From positions 57,507 to 121,506 of the forward strand of contig JARIAQ010000038.1 of assembly GCA_029257775.1 (NCBI GenBank): a DNA stretch of 64,000 nucleotides, given 5' to 3'. Both the position numbers and the translations under genes were made by a program. Under the pieces are notes generated by a model. The model made no database searches. It was given only the letters and a program-made list of their open reading frames with translations, and was not told the origin of the DNA. Shown here one piece after another: positions 9,451 through 17,674 of the stretch (positions are counted from its first letter, which is position 1; each line of letters opens with the position of its first letter). Source of the stretch: Blautia sp. GTDB lineage: Bacteria > Bacillota > Clostridia > Lachnospirales > Lachnospiraceae.

Positions 9451-10662
9451 ATGCTTACATTAGAAAAATTTGAAGAAGCATCGGAAGTTGTAAAACAGGT
9501 AACACAGGAAACAAAGTTGGTATATAGCGATTATTTTAGTAAAAGTACAGGAAATAAGGTTTACTTAAAGCCGGAAAATATGCAAGTAACAGGAGCTTAT
9601 AAAATTAGAGGAGCTTATTACAAAATTAGTACGCTTTCTCAGGAAGAAAGAGCAAAAGGTTTGATTACGGCATCTGCGGGGAATCATGCACAAGGCGTAG
9701 CTTATGCTGCAAAAGCTTTTGGCGTAAAGGCAGTAATTGTAATGCCAACTACTACACCACTTATTAAGGTGGAGAGAACAAAAAGTTATGGTGCAGAAGT
9801 AATTCTTTATGGGGATGTATACGATGAAGCATGTGCTCATGCATACGAGTTGGCAGATGAGTATGGATATACGTTTATTCATCCTTTTGATGATCCTGTC
9901 GTAGCAACTGGTCAGGGAACTATTGCTATGGAGATTATAAAGGAACTTCCATTAGTGGATTACATTTTAGTACCTATTGGCGGAGGAGGATTGGCAACAG
10001 GTGTTTCTACTTTGGTGAAGCTTTTAAATCCTAATATTAAAGTAATAGGTGTAGAGCCAGAGGGTGCAAACTGTATGCAGGCTTCTATTTTGAATGGTGA
10101 GGTTATGACACTCCCTACTGTAAATACCATTGCAGATGGTACTGCGGTAAAACGTCCAGGAGAGAAGATTTTCTCTTATATCAAAAAAAATGTAGATGAA
10201 ATTATTACAGTAAAAGATGAAGAGTTAGTGGTTGCTTTTTTAGATATGGTAGAAAATCATAAGATGATTGTGGAAAATTCAGGGCTTCTTACAGTAGCAG
10301 CCCTAAAACATATGAAATTTCAAAATAAAAAGATCGTATCCATATTAAGTGGAGGAAACATGGATGTTATTACAATGGCATCTGTAGTTCAGAATGGCTT
10401 AATTGCTAGAGATAGAATTTTTACTGTTTCCGTACTTTTACCAGATAAACCTGGTGAGTTAGTACGTGTAGCTTCTGTTATTGCAAAACATCAAGGGAAT
10501 GTAATTAAATTAGAGCATAACCAATTTGTAAGTACCAATAGAACGGCGGCAGTAGAGTTAAAAATCACTTTAGAAGCCTTTGGTACAGAACATAAACAAG
10601 AAATTATGAAGGCATTGGAAGAAGAGGGATATCGACCGAAACTAAAAATGACAAATTTATAA
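9451..10662 (+). CDS. ilvA: threonine ammonia-lyase (threonine dehydratase) with ACT domain
   Basis: A PLP enzyme converting threonine to 2-oxobutanoate and ammonia, the first step of isoleucine synthesis or threonine catabolism. The PLP lysine is in TGAYKIRGA, and the glycine loop is PIGGGGLATG. The catalytic part (to about 325) is followed by one ACT domain (TVSVLLPDKPGELVRVAS), marking the short form of about 400 residues. I choose the second ATG (9451): the GGGGAG ribosome site ends right at the first ATG (9445), leaving no room for it, but is well spaced for 9451. Biosynthetic versus catabolic role cannot be settled here. Confidence 0.9.
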   Translation: MLTLEKFEEASEVVKQVTQETKLVYSDYFSKSTGNKVYLKPENMQVTGAYKIRGAYYKISTLSQEERAKGLITASAGNHAQGVAYAAKAFGVKAVIVMPTTTPLIKVERTKSYGAEVILYGDVYDEACAHAYELADEYGYTFIHPFDDPVVATGQGTIAMEIIKELPLVDYILVPIGGGGLATGVSTLVKLLNPNIKVIGVEPEGANCMQASILNGEVMTLPTVNTIADGTAVKRPGEKIFSYIKKNVDEIITVKDEELVVAFLDMVENHKMIVENSGLLTVAALKHMKFQNKKIVSILSGGNMDVITMASVVQNGLIARDRIFTVSVLLPDKPGELVRVASVIAKHQGNVIKLEHNQFVSTNRTAAVELKITLEAFGTEHKQEIMKALEEEGYRPKLKMTNL

Positions 10663-10685
10663 ATATGAATATAAAAGATTTTATT

Positions 10686-10728
10686 AAAGAAGCTGTGTCT
10701 TGTTTTGAGTCACAGCTTCTTTGTATTT
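10686..10728. terminator. terminator between convergent ilvA and traX-like genes
   Basis: A 12-bp perfect stem AAAGAAGCTGTG/CACAGCTTCTTT (10686-10697 and 10711-10722) with a T-rich flank. It can serve ilvA and possibly the minus-strand gene. Confidence 0.8.
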
Positions 10729-10739
10729 AAGAAGAAGTT

Positions 10740-11471
10740 TTAAATATGAAAAATTGAGAAGCGAATTAAAAATAGAATGAGTAGATGAACAGGATAAAAG
10801 AGATAGAAGAAATATTTTAGTCCCTTTCCTTTTTCATGATTATAAAGATTGATAGGAATAAAGGCAAGACAGGCTGTTGGTTCCCAATATAAGGCAAGAC
10901 ACCCGGCAATGGTTTTTTCAACAGGATATAAATAAAAGAAATATAAAACAAGAATAAGAACAATTCCTTTCCAATTATAATCGGCATGAAAGAACATTCC
11001 TGTTAGAATTCCAAGTGCAGCAGGAATGAAACAAAGTTTTTCTCTTTTCTCTCTTAAGAATTCTATTGCCCATATGGTTAGAAAGCCCAAAAGTAGAGTA
11101 AACATTACGTTTTGATAGGAAAATTCTAAAAGACGTCCACGGAAACATAAATCAAAGGGAATTTCCGAAATACAGGCAAATAGGAAAAGACGAAATGCGT
11201 ATTTTCTTTTGTTTGAAGTATGATAAAATCCTTCGACAAGGAGAAAACAGAAAATAGGAAAAGAAATACGTCCAATTTGTCTGATGAAGACATCTATTTT
11301 TGAAAGAAAAACACTGGTATTGTAGGAAAATGCAGAAGGAAGTCCTTGGTTGTATGCGGAGATTGCCCCCATTTCTAATATAACTGCTCCTATATGGTCT
11401 ATGAGCATAGTAACAAGAGCAATCCATTTTAAATTTGTTGAATTCAATATAGGAGGAAGTTTTGTCTTCAT
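10740..11471 (-). CDS. TraX family membrane protein
   Basis: A 243-residue polytopic membrane protein with about seven hydrophobic segments. It matches the TraX family by the N-terminal LKWIALVTMLIDHIGAV, then RIGRISFPIFCFLLVEGF and the conserved Asn in SYQNVMFTLLLGF. TraX was named for F-pilin N-acetylation, but chromosomal homologues are common in Firmicutes, so a conjugation role should not be assumed; an acyltransferase role is possible. It stands alone on the minus strand with no transfer genes around it. Confidence 0.8.
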   Translation of the reverse strand: MKTKLPPILNSTNLKWIALVTMLIDHIGAVILEMGAISAYNQGLPSAFSYNTSVFLSKIDVFIRQIGRISFPIFCFLLVEGFYHTSNKRKYAFRLFLFACISEIPFDLCFRGRLLEFSYQNVMFTLLLGFLTIWAIEFLREKREKLCFIPAALGILTGMFFHADYNWKGIVLILVLYFFYLYPVEKTIAGCLALYWEPTACLAFIPINLYNHEKGKGLKYFFYLFYPVHLLILFLIRFSIFHI

Positions 11472-11665
11472 AGAAAGTCCTTTCTAGTTTATTGTTATAT
11501 TATAAATTATTTTTTTGAGTATAGCATAAATGATGGTTGTATGAAATAAAATACTAGAATTTTTTTGAAATCTTTAGAAAAACTTTAAAAAGCTATGGCG
11601 ATTCTCTTTAAATATCTTCATTAAGATAAGAGTTACTTAAAAGAAGATAACAAAGGGGGCCCTTT

Positions 11666-12934
11666 ATGAAAATATTATTGACTAGTGATTGGTACAAGCC
11701 TATTGTCAATGGCGTAGTGACATCTATTGTGAATTTAAAGAAAGAATTAGAAGAAAGAGGACATGAAGTAAAAGTTCTAACTTTGTCACCTACGTATCAA
11801 TCCTATAAAAAGGACAATGTGTATTATATAAAATCTTTAAATTTGGAAATAATTTATCCAAATGCCAGAGCAACCTTGCCCCATGTGGAAGGGTTTATTC
11901 AGGAGTTGGTTCACTGGAAACCGGATATTGTACATTCACAGTGTGAATTCATGACTTTTTCCTATGCAGTGAAAATTAGCAAGAAATGCAAATGTCCATT
12001 GTTACATACTTACCATACAATTTATGAAGATTATATTCATTATCTTCCAGGAGGATTGGCTGCTTATAAATTTGGTATAGCTTTTGAGAAGAAAATGGTT
12101 GCACAGTTTTCTAAAAAAACTTTGAAAAAAGCAGATCGAATTATTGTACCTACAGAAAAAGTAGAAAAAATCTTGAAAAAATATGAAGTGGAAGAACCTA
12201 TTTCTGTTATACCTACAGGAATTGATTTGAAAAATTTTCAAAAAGTAATTTCGGAAGAGGAATGTGAAAATTTAAAAAAACAGTGGAAAATTCCTCTTGA
12301 AAATAAAGTATTAATTAGTGTAGGAAGACTGGCAAAAGAGAAAAATCTAGAAGAAATTTTAAAATATTTTGCTCGTCTGATTTATGAAGATGGAAAAGAA
12401 AATTTAACGCTTGTCATAGTTGGAGATGGGCCTGATAGAGAACGCCTAGAAGAAATTAGTAAAAAATTATCTGTATGGGAGAAGGTGATTTTTACAGGGA
12501 TGGTAAATCCTCAGGAGGTAGGAAGTTATTATCAGTTAGGAGATGTTTTTGTATGTGCTTCTAATAGTGAAACACAGGGGATTACTTATATTGAAGCTTT
12601 AGCTAGTGGAAGACCAGCATTATGTCGAAAAGATGAATGTTTAAATCAAGTCATAACAGATGGGTATAATGGTTTTCAGTATGAGACTTATGAATACTTT
12701 AAAATCCATTTAGAATATATTTTGGAAGATGAAAAAAGAAGGAAAGAAATGGGATTAAGTGCAAAAGAAACAGCTTGTTTCTATTCTACATGGAATTTTT
12801 GTACAATGGCAGAAAGATTATATAAAGAAGTTTTGAAACGTCAAGAAACAGAAAAAGAAGCTGCTGTATGGGCACACAGAGCTTACAATAGAATCTTATG
12901 GAGCGGAAAAGAAATATTGAAGAGAGGGATATAA
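11666..12934 (+). CDS. GT4 glycosyltransferase, probable diacylglycerol glucosyltransferase
   Basis: A 422-residue GT-B enzyme. The N-terminal half has SDWYKPIVNGVVTSI and HTYHTIYEDY, and the C-terminal half has the GT4 donor site VGRLAKEKN and the EX7E region SNSETQGITYIEALASGRP. This set is typical of 1,2-diacylglycerol 3-glucosyltransferases, which make monoglucosyl-diacylglycerol at the inner membrane face. It starts at ATG after AAGGGGGCC and is first in a three-gene operon with a second GT4 and a VTT protein. The exact sugar is inferred from homologues. Confidence 0.82.
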   Translation: MKILLTSDWYKPIVNGVVTSIVNLKKELEERGHEVKVLTLSPTYQSYKKDNVYYIKSLNLEIIYPNARATLPHVEGFIQELVHWKPDIVHSQCEFMTFSYAVKISKKCKCPLLHTYHTIYEDYIHYLPGGLAAYKFGIAFEKKMVAQFSKKTLKKADRIIVPTEKVEKILKKYEVEEPISVIPTGIDLKNFQKVISEEECENLKKQWKIPLENKVLISVGRLAKEKNLEEILKYFARLIYEDGKENLTLVIVGDGPDRERLEEISKKLSVWEKVIFTGMVNPQEVGSYYQLGDVFVCASNSETQGITYIEALASGRPALCRKDECLNQVITDGYNGFQYETYEYFKIHLEYILEDEKRRKEMGLSAKETACFYSTWNFCTMAERLYKEVLKRQETEKEAAVWAHRAYNRILWSGKEILKRGI

Positions 12935-12936
12935 AA

Positions 12937-14016
12937 ATGAAGAAAAAAATAAATATGTTGTCAAAGGCAGATATGGTTAAGGGACAAGGTGTACTTTCTG
13001 CACATGATGAACAAGTAGCATTGGTAAAACAGGTAATGAAGCAACAAGCAGTTATTTTAGAAAACACAAAAAAATCATGTGATATTGTACATTATCATTC
13101 AATTAATCCAGAATATTATTTTTCTATACCTGTAAAGAGGAAACAAAGTGCCCTAGTAGGATCTGTACATTTTCTCCCAGAAACAGTAGAAAATAGTATT
13201 TCCCTTCCAAGAACTATAAAAAACACCTTCTATAAATATATGATATCTTTTTATAAAAAAATGGATTATTTAGTTACAGTTAATCCCATTTTCATTGATA
13301 AACTAGTAGATTATGGTATACCTAGAGAAAAAATAACTTATATACCAAATGTAGTTTCAGAAGAACATTTTTATCCTTTAAGTAAAGAGAAGAGGAATCA
13401 AATTCGCAAGAAATGCAAAATTGGGAAAGATACATTTACAGTATTATGTGTAGGACAGTTGCAAAAGAGAAAAGGAGTATTGAATTTTATTGAGATTGCA
13501 AGAAGGATGCCTGATTATCAGTTTGTTTGGGCAGGAGGATTTTCTTTTGGGAAAATTTCTGAGGGTTATGAAGAAATACGAGAAGCTATGAAACATGCCC
13601 CTAAAAATATTAAATTCTTGGGAATTATAGATCGAGAGAAGATGAATGAAGTGTATAATATGGCAGATGTGATGTTTCTGCCATCTTATGAAGAACTGTT
13701 TCCTATGACGATTTTAGAGTCTATGAACTGCGCTTTACCAGTTTTGGTTCGAGATCTTTCGATTTATGATCCAATATTGTTTGATTATGCTTTGCGAGGT
13801 AGGGAGACTTCTGATTTTGTCAGAATTTTAACACAGTTAAAAGAGGAACCCGATTTTTATCAGAGAAGTGCCCATGCTTCTTATGAAGGCCATTTGCGGT
13901 ATAGTACAGAGTCAGTAGGCGAGGAATGGAAAAAGTTCTATTGTAGAATTCTGCAAGAGCAGGAAGTGAAAAAAGAGGTTTTACTATGGAAAAAACAAAA
14001 ACAGCAATATGTTTAA
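12937..14016 (+). CDS. GT4 glycosyltransferase, probable second-step diglycosyl-diacylglycerol synthase
   Basis: A 359-residue GT4 enzyme. The N-terminal LSKADMVKGQGVLSAHDEQ is characteristic of CpoA/alDGS-type enzymes that add a second hexose to monoglucosyl-diacylglycerol. The donor-binding part shows VGQLQKRKGV and SYEELFPMTILESMNC. I use the ATG at 12937, 7 nt after AGAGAGGGA and just past the stop of the previous gene; an upstream in-frame ATG at 12898 lacks a ribosome site. Being paired with the presumed first-step enzyme supports a two-step glycolipid pathway (membrane lipid or LTA-type anchor). Confidence 0.8.
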   Translation: MKKKINMLSKADMVKGQGVLSAHDEQVALVKQVMKQQAVILENTKKSCDIVHYHSINPEYYFSIPVKRKQSALVGSVHFLPETVENSISLPRTIKNTFYKYMISFYKKMDYLVTVNPIFIDKLVDYGIPREKITYIPNVVSEEHFYPLSKEKRNQIRKKCKIGKDTFTVLCVGQLQKRKGVLNFIEIARRMPDYQFVWAGGFSFGKISEGYEEIREAMKHAPKNIKFLGIIDREKMNEVYNMADVMFLPSYEELFPMTILESMNCALPVLVRDLSIYDPILFDYALRGRETSDFVRILTQLKEEPDFYQRSAHASYEGHLRYSTESVGEEWKKFYCRILQEQEVKKEVLLWKKQKQQYV

Positions 14017-14579
14017 ATATGTGTACTGTCTTAGGTATGGCAGCAATGATATGGTTTATTTGGTATGGAGTTGAAAATCGGCTTTTTGTATCTTCTGAGT
14101 CTTTACAGCAGTTTTTAGAGCGTTTTGGGATTTTTGCCCCTATGTTGTTTATTCTCATACAGATGATACAAGTGGTAATTCCTATTTTACCTGGTGCAAT
14201 TGGTTGTCTGGGTGGTGTATTGATATTCGGACCGGTGTGGGGGTTTGTATATAATTACGTGGGAATATCTCTAGGTTCTATATTGGCATTTCTTTTATCA
14301 AAGCACTATGGAAAGCCCTTTGTACATTACATTATAGGAGAAAAAAACTATAATAAATATATTGGTTGGATGGATAAAGGACAGGCTTTTGATAAAGCTT
14401 TTGCGTTGGCTATTTTTTTTCCTGTGGCACCAGATGATTTACTTTGTTATATAGCAGGGCTTACCAAAATGTCTTTAAGAAAATTTACATGGATTATTCT
14501 TTTAGGAAAACCAGGTTCTATCTTTTTATATAGCTTAGGGCTTACAGGTATTATGGAATTTATAAAATATATATTTTGA
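13986..14579 (+). CDS. VTT (TVP38/TMEM64, DedA-like) membrane protein
   Basis: A 197-residue polytopic membrane protein of the VTT/SNARE-associated family. The core has PILPGAIGCLGGVLIFGPVWGF and the re-entrant-loop motif FPVAPDDLLCYIAGLTKMS. Members are linked to lipid scrambling or flipping. It overlaps the glycosyltransferase gene by 31 nt, so it is translationally coupled. This makes moving the glycolipid, or its carrier, across the membrane an attractive but unproven role. Confidence 0.85.
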   Translation: MEKTKTAICLNMCTVLGMAAMIWFIWYGVENRLFVSSESLQQFLERFGIFAPMLFILIQMIQVVIPILPGAIGCLGGVLIFGPVWGFVYNYVGISLGSILAFLLSKHYGKPFVHYIIGEKNYNKYIGWMDKGQAFDKAFALAIFFPVAPDDLLCYIAGLTKMSLRKFTWIILLGKPGSIFLYSLGLTGIMEFIKYIF

Positions 14580-14612
14580 ACATTAGAAATTTGAATAAAA
14601 AGAGAAATAGAA

Positions 14613-14653
14613 AAAGGACTTTGCAAATCGTTGTTGGATTTGTAAAGTCCTTT
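14613..14653. terminator. bidirectional terminator between the glycolipid operon and the GGGtGRT gene
   Basis: Two 17-nt arms (14613-14629 and 14637-14653) pair with only one G-U. On the minus strand the stem is followed by a T-rich tract, so it fits best as terminator of the minus-strand pair. Confidence 0.88.
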
Positions 14654-14683
14654 AAAAGTTATTTAGTATTTACTTAAAAAGAA

Positions 14684-15694
14684 TTAAAATCTTCCTTCTT
14701 TAGCAGCTTCTTCGATAGCAACAGCAACAGCAACAGTCATACCAACCATTGGGTTGTTACCAGCACCGATAAGTCCCATCATTTCTACATGAGCAGGAAC
14801 AGAAGAAGAACCGGCAAACTGTGCATCAGAGTGCATACGTCCCATAGTATCTGTCATACCATAGGAAGCTGGACCTGCAGCCATGTTGTCTGGATGAAGT
14901 GTACGTCCTGTACCACCACCGGAAGCAACAGAGAAATATTTTTTGCCCTGTTCAACACATTCTTTTTTATATGTACCAGCTACTGGATGCTGGAAACGTG
15001 TTGGGTTTGTAGAGTTACCTGTAATAGATACATCAACACCTTCTTTGTGCATGATAGCAACACCTTCTGTTACATCGTTTGCACCATAGCAGTTAACTTT
15101 TGCACGAAGTCCATCAGAGTAAGCTTTACGGAATACTTCTTTTACTTCGCCTGTGTAGTAATCCATTTCAGTCTCTACATAAGTAAATCCATTGATACGA
15201 GCAATAATCTGAGCAGCATCTTTTCCTAAACCATTTAAGATAACACGCAGAGGCTCTTTACGAACTTTGTTTGCTTTTTCAGCGATACCGATAGCACCTT
15301 CAGCAGCAGCGAAAGATTCGTGACCTGCTAAGAAAGCAAAACATTTTGTGTCTTCCTCTAATAACATTTTTCCTAAGTTACCATGTCCAAGACCTACTTT
15401 ACGTTGATCTGCAACAGAACCTGGGATACAGAAAGACTGAAGACCTTCACCAATTGCTGCAGCAGCGTCAGCAGCTCTTTTACAACCTTTTTTGATTGCA
15501 ATAGCAGCACCTACAGTATAAGCCCATTTTGCATTTTCAAAACAGATTGGCTGAATGCCTTCAACCATTTTGTATACATCTAAACCAGCAGCTTTTGTAA
15601 CTTCAGCTGCTTCTTCGATAGAGTTAATTCCGTACTCTTTTAAAACAGCCAGAATTTGTTTCTCTCTTCTTTCATATGATTCAAATAAAGCCAT
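14684..15694 (-). CDS. GGGtGRT family protein
   Basis: A 336-residue soluble protein of a family named for the motif seen here at residues 259-265 (GGGTGRT). Other glycine-rich stretches are GLGHGNLGKM and GLIGAGNNPMVGMTVAVAVA. No known enzyme domain is apparent. It has an AGGAGG site and follows the NifU-like scaffold gene by 41 nt on the same strand, with no promoter visible between. The pairing recurs in clostridial genomes (family knowledge), which suggests a shared Fe-S task, but the biochemical function is unknown. Confidence 0.88.
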   Translation of the reverse strand: MALFESYERREKQILAVLKEYGINSIEEAAEVTKAAGLDVYKMVEGIQPICFENAKWAYTVGAAIAIKKGCKRAADAAAAIGEGLQSFCIPGSVADQRKVGLGHGNLGKMLLEEDTKCFAFLAGHESFAAAEGAIGIAEKANKVRKEPLRVILNGLGKDAAQIIARINGFTYVETEMDYYTGEVKEVFRKAYSDGLRAKVNCYGANDVTEGVAIMHKEGVDVSITGNSTNPTRFQHPVAGTYKKECVEQGKKYFSVASGGGTGRTLHPDNMAAGPASYGMTDTMGRMHSDAQFAGSSSVPAHVEMMGLIGAGNNPMVGMTVAVAVAIEEAAKEGRF

Positions 15695-15735
15695 TATCCT
15701 ATCCTCCTGATTTCTATTCTGACAAATCCCATTGA

Positions 15736-16428
15736 TTACTCTTTACGTGGATCAATGATTTTAACAGCATCAGCTACACGACCATACTGTCCCTGAGCTT
15801 TTTCGAATGCTGTATTTGCATCGTCACCAGCTTTGATGAAGTCCATCATTTTACCAAAGCTTACAAATTTGTAACCGATGATTTCATCATCTTCATTTAA
15901 AGCGATACCTGTTACATAACCATCTGTCATTTCAAGATAACGAGGACCTTTCTTTAATGTTCCGTACATTGTACCAACCTGAGAACGTAATCCTTTACCT
16001 AAGTCTTCAAGACCAGCACCGATTGGAAGTCCGTCTTCAGAGAATGCACTCTGTGTACGTCCGTATACAATCTGTAAGAATAATTCTCTCATAGCTGTAT
16101 TGATTGCATCACATACTAAGTCTGTGTTTAATGCTTCCAGAATAGTTCTTCCAGGTAAAATTTCAGATGCCATTGCAGCAGAATGAGTCATACCAGAACA
16201 TCCAATTGTTTCAACTAATGCTTCCTGGATAATACCTTCTTTAACATTTAATGTTAATTTACAAGTACCCTGCTGAGGAGCACACCAGCCTACACCGTGT
16301 GTTAAACCAGAGATATCTTTGATTTCTTTTGCTTTTACCCACTTTGCTTCTTCCGGAATTGGAGCTGCACCGTGATTCACGCCCTGTGCTACTGGGCACA
16401 TTGTTTCTACTTCATGTGAATAAATCAT
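15736..16428 (-). CDS. NifU/IscU-like iron-sulfur scaffold protein with C-terminal extension
   Basis: A 230-residue protein. Its first 120 residues resemble the IscU/NifU-N scaffold: GTCKLTLNVKEGIIQEALVE, then TIGCSGMTHSAAMASEIL, matching the scaffold's GCGxAIASSS region. Two of the three IscU ligand cysteines have plausible counterparts (WCAPQQGTC and IGC), but the third (HC near the end of the domain) is absent, and about 100 extra residues follow. It may therefore transfer or use a cluster rather than build one. Upstream gene of a pair with the GGGtGRT protein; strong GGAG site before ATG. Confidence 0.8.
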   Translation of the reverse strand: MIYSHEVETMCPVAQGVNHGAAPIPEEAKWVKAKEIKDISGLTHGVGWCAPQQGTCKLTLNVKEGIIQEALVETIGCSGMTHSAAMASEILPGRTILEALNTDLVCDAINTAMRELFLQIVYGRTQSAFSEDGLPIGAGLEDLGKGLRSQVGTMYGTLKKGPRYLEMTDGYVTGIALNEDDEIIGYKFVSFGKMMDFIKAGDDANTAFEKAQGQYGRVADAVKIIDPRKE

Positions 16429-16834
16429 TTTAAAACTCCTTTCAAGTATATATACTTCAAATGCGTCAATAATTTAACGCTTTATTCAAAACTATTTTCT
16501 CATAAAGTGACAAAAAAATCCAGACCTATTTTATGTTTTCTTTAAAATGTTGCGATTACTTTATAATAAAAAAACAGGTAGATTAAGGTTTTTGTTACCA
16601 TACTATATCTAATAGAAGAGCATAAAAATGAAGAAATAGGTTCAATAAAACGGGAAGAAGTATGATGAAAAAATAAGATGTGATAAAAATATCCAGAAAA
16701 AATAAATAAAACTGTTTAATAATAACAGAATATACAAAAGTGAAAAAGAAATTTTCGAAGGGAATATACTTTTAAATTGATACACAAATAGTGTATAATA
16801 GAAAATACAAAATTACATAAGGAGAAGAAGGCAA
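16429..16834. promoter_or_regulatory. 406-bp divergent promoter region
   Basis: AT-rich spacer between the minus-strand NifU-like gene and the plus-strand Tim44-like gene, with no coding potential that I trust. It holds a perfect 14-bp palindrome (AAGTATATATACTT, 16444-16457) just upstream of the NifU-like ribosome site. Near the other end a TATAAT at 16794-16799 has a weak TTTAAA 17 bp upstream and is the likely promoter of the Tim44-like gene. Confidence 0.5.
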
Positions 16835-17572
16835 ATGAAGAAAAACCTATTAGTATTATTGGGAATATTAATTTTAATTTTTACACTTACAATGCCTGTT
16901 TTTGCAAGAGCTGGAGGTGGGGGAAGTAGCGGAGGAAGTAGCGGAGGAAGTAGCGGAGGAAACAGTGTTTCTCATCATACAGATAGTTCTGGTACAACTC
17001 GGTCAAATCCCATTGGAGCATTCATTCAATTAGTTATTTTGGCAACAGTAGCCAGTGGAGGCAGTATTGTATTTATAAAAAAAGCAAGAAGAGCTAATAA
17101 AAGAAGTCATAGAACAATGAGAGCTTTGGCTCAAATAGAAGAAAATTGGAATCCAAATGAGATACAACGTCAGGTGGAAGAGGCCTATTTTCAGATTCAG
17201 GAGTGCTGGAGAAGGATGGATATTAGTTATGGCGCTCCCTATCTAAGTGAAGAATTACAAAAAGATTTTGATACTAAAATTCAATGGATGAAGATTAGAA
17301 ATGAAGAAGTTGTCCAGGAAAATGTCAAACTTTTAAATGCAATGCCCATTGCAGTTATTGATGAAGAAGGGGAAGAAAAAGATACGATATGGTACTTGAT
17401 TCATGGAAAAATGACAGGATATTATATAGATAAAAATACTCGTTTGATTGTTAGAGGAAAAAGGCGACCAGAGGCTTTTTATGAATATTGGAAATTTATT
17501 TATAGAAATAAGCGTTGGGTACTTTCTGAAATAAAACAAAAGAATGAAATGGACATCGATTCTTTTGCATAA
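16835..17572 (+). CDS. Tim44-like domain membrane protein with Gly/Ser-rich linker
   Basis: A 245-residue protein: signal peptide (ending near PVFARA), a GGSS-rich linker, one membrane segment (about 61-83, FIQLVILATVASGGSIVFI), a short basic cytoplasmic stretch, and a C-terminal NTF2-fold Tim44-like domain (IQRQVEEAYFQIQECWRRMD to KRWVLSEI). Bacterial Tim44-like proteins have no settled role; they may bind membranes or presequence-like helices. The linker is encoded by three copies of a 12-bp repeat. The ATG follows AAGGAGAAG. Single-gene unit. Confidence 0.75.
   Translation: MKKNLLVLLGILILIFTLTMPVFARAGGGGSSGGSSGGSSGGNSVSHHTDSSGTTRSNPIGAFIQLVILATVASGGSIVFIKKARRANKRSHRTMRALAQIEENWNPNEIQRQVEEAYFQIQECWRRMDISYGAPYLSEELQKDFDTKIQWMKIRNEEVVQENVKLLNAMPIAVIDEEGEEKDTIWYLIHGKMTGYYIDKNTRLIVRGKRRPEAFYEYWKFIYRNKRWVLSEIKQKNEMDIDSFA
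16922..16957 (+). repeat. 3 x 12-bp tandem repeat coding for a GGSS linker
   Basis: Unit GGAAGTAGCGGA occurs three times in a row at 16922, 16934 and 16946, in frame, so copy-number change would lengthen the linker without a frameshift. Confidence 0.9.
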
Positions 17573-17597
17573 AATTTTGTGATAAAGCATAAAGTGA

Positions 17598-17626
17598 TAG
17601 ACGAATAGATAAATATAGAGTATAAT
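17598..17626 (+). promoter_or_regulatory. promoter of the dicarboxylate/amino-acid symporter gene
   Basis: TAGACG (17598-17603) and a perfect TATAAT (17621-17626) are 17 bp apart, about 50 bp before the GTG start. Confidence 0.7.
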
Positions 17627-17674
17627 AAAGCAATTCAAAAATCCTGTATAGGTAACAGAGAAAGGAAAAGAAAA

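Noticed and set aside
10740..11471. TraX-like gene as evidence of a conjugative element
   Set aside because: No relaxase, coupling protein, integrase or attachment repeats nearby; chromosomal TraX homologues are common.
16922..16957. Short tandem repeats as a CRISPR or satellite array
   Set aside because: They are in-frame codons of a Gly/Ser linker, as are the 12-bp repeats at 49661; no spacers and no cas genes.
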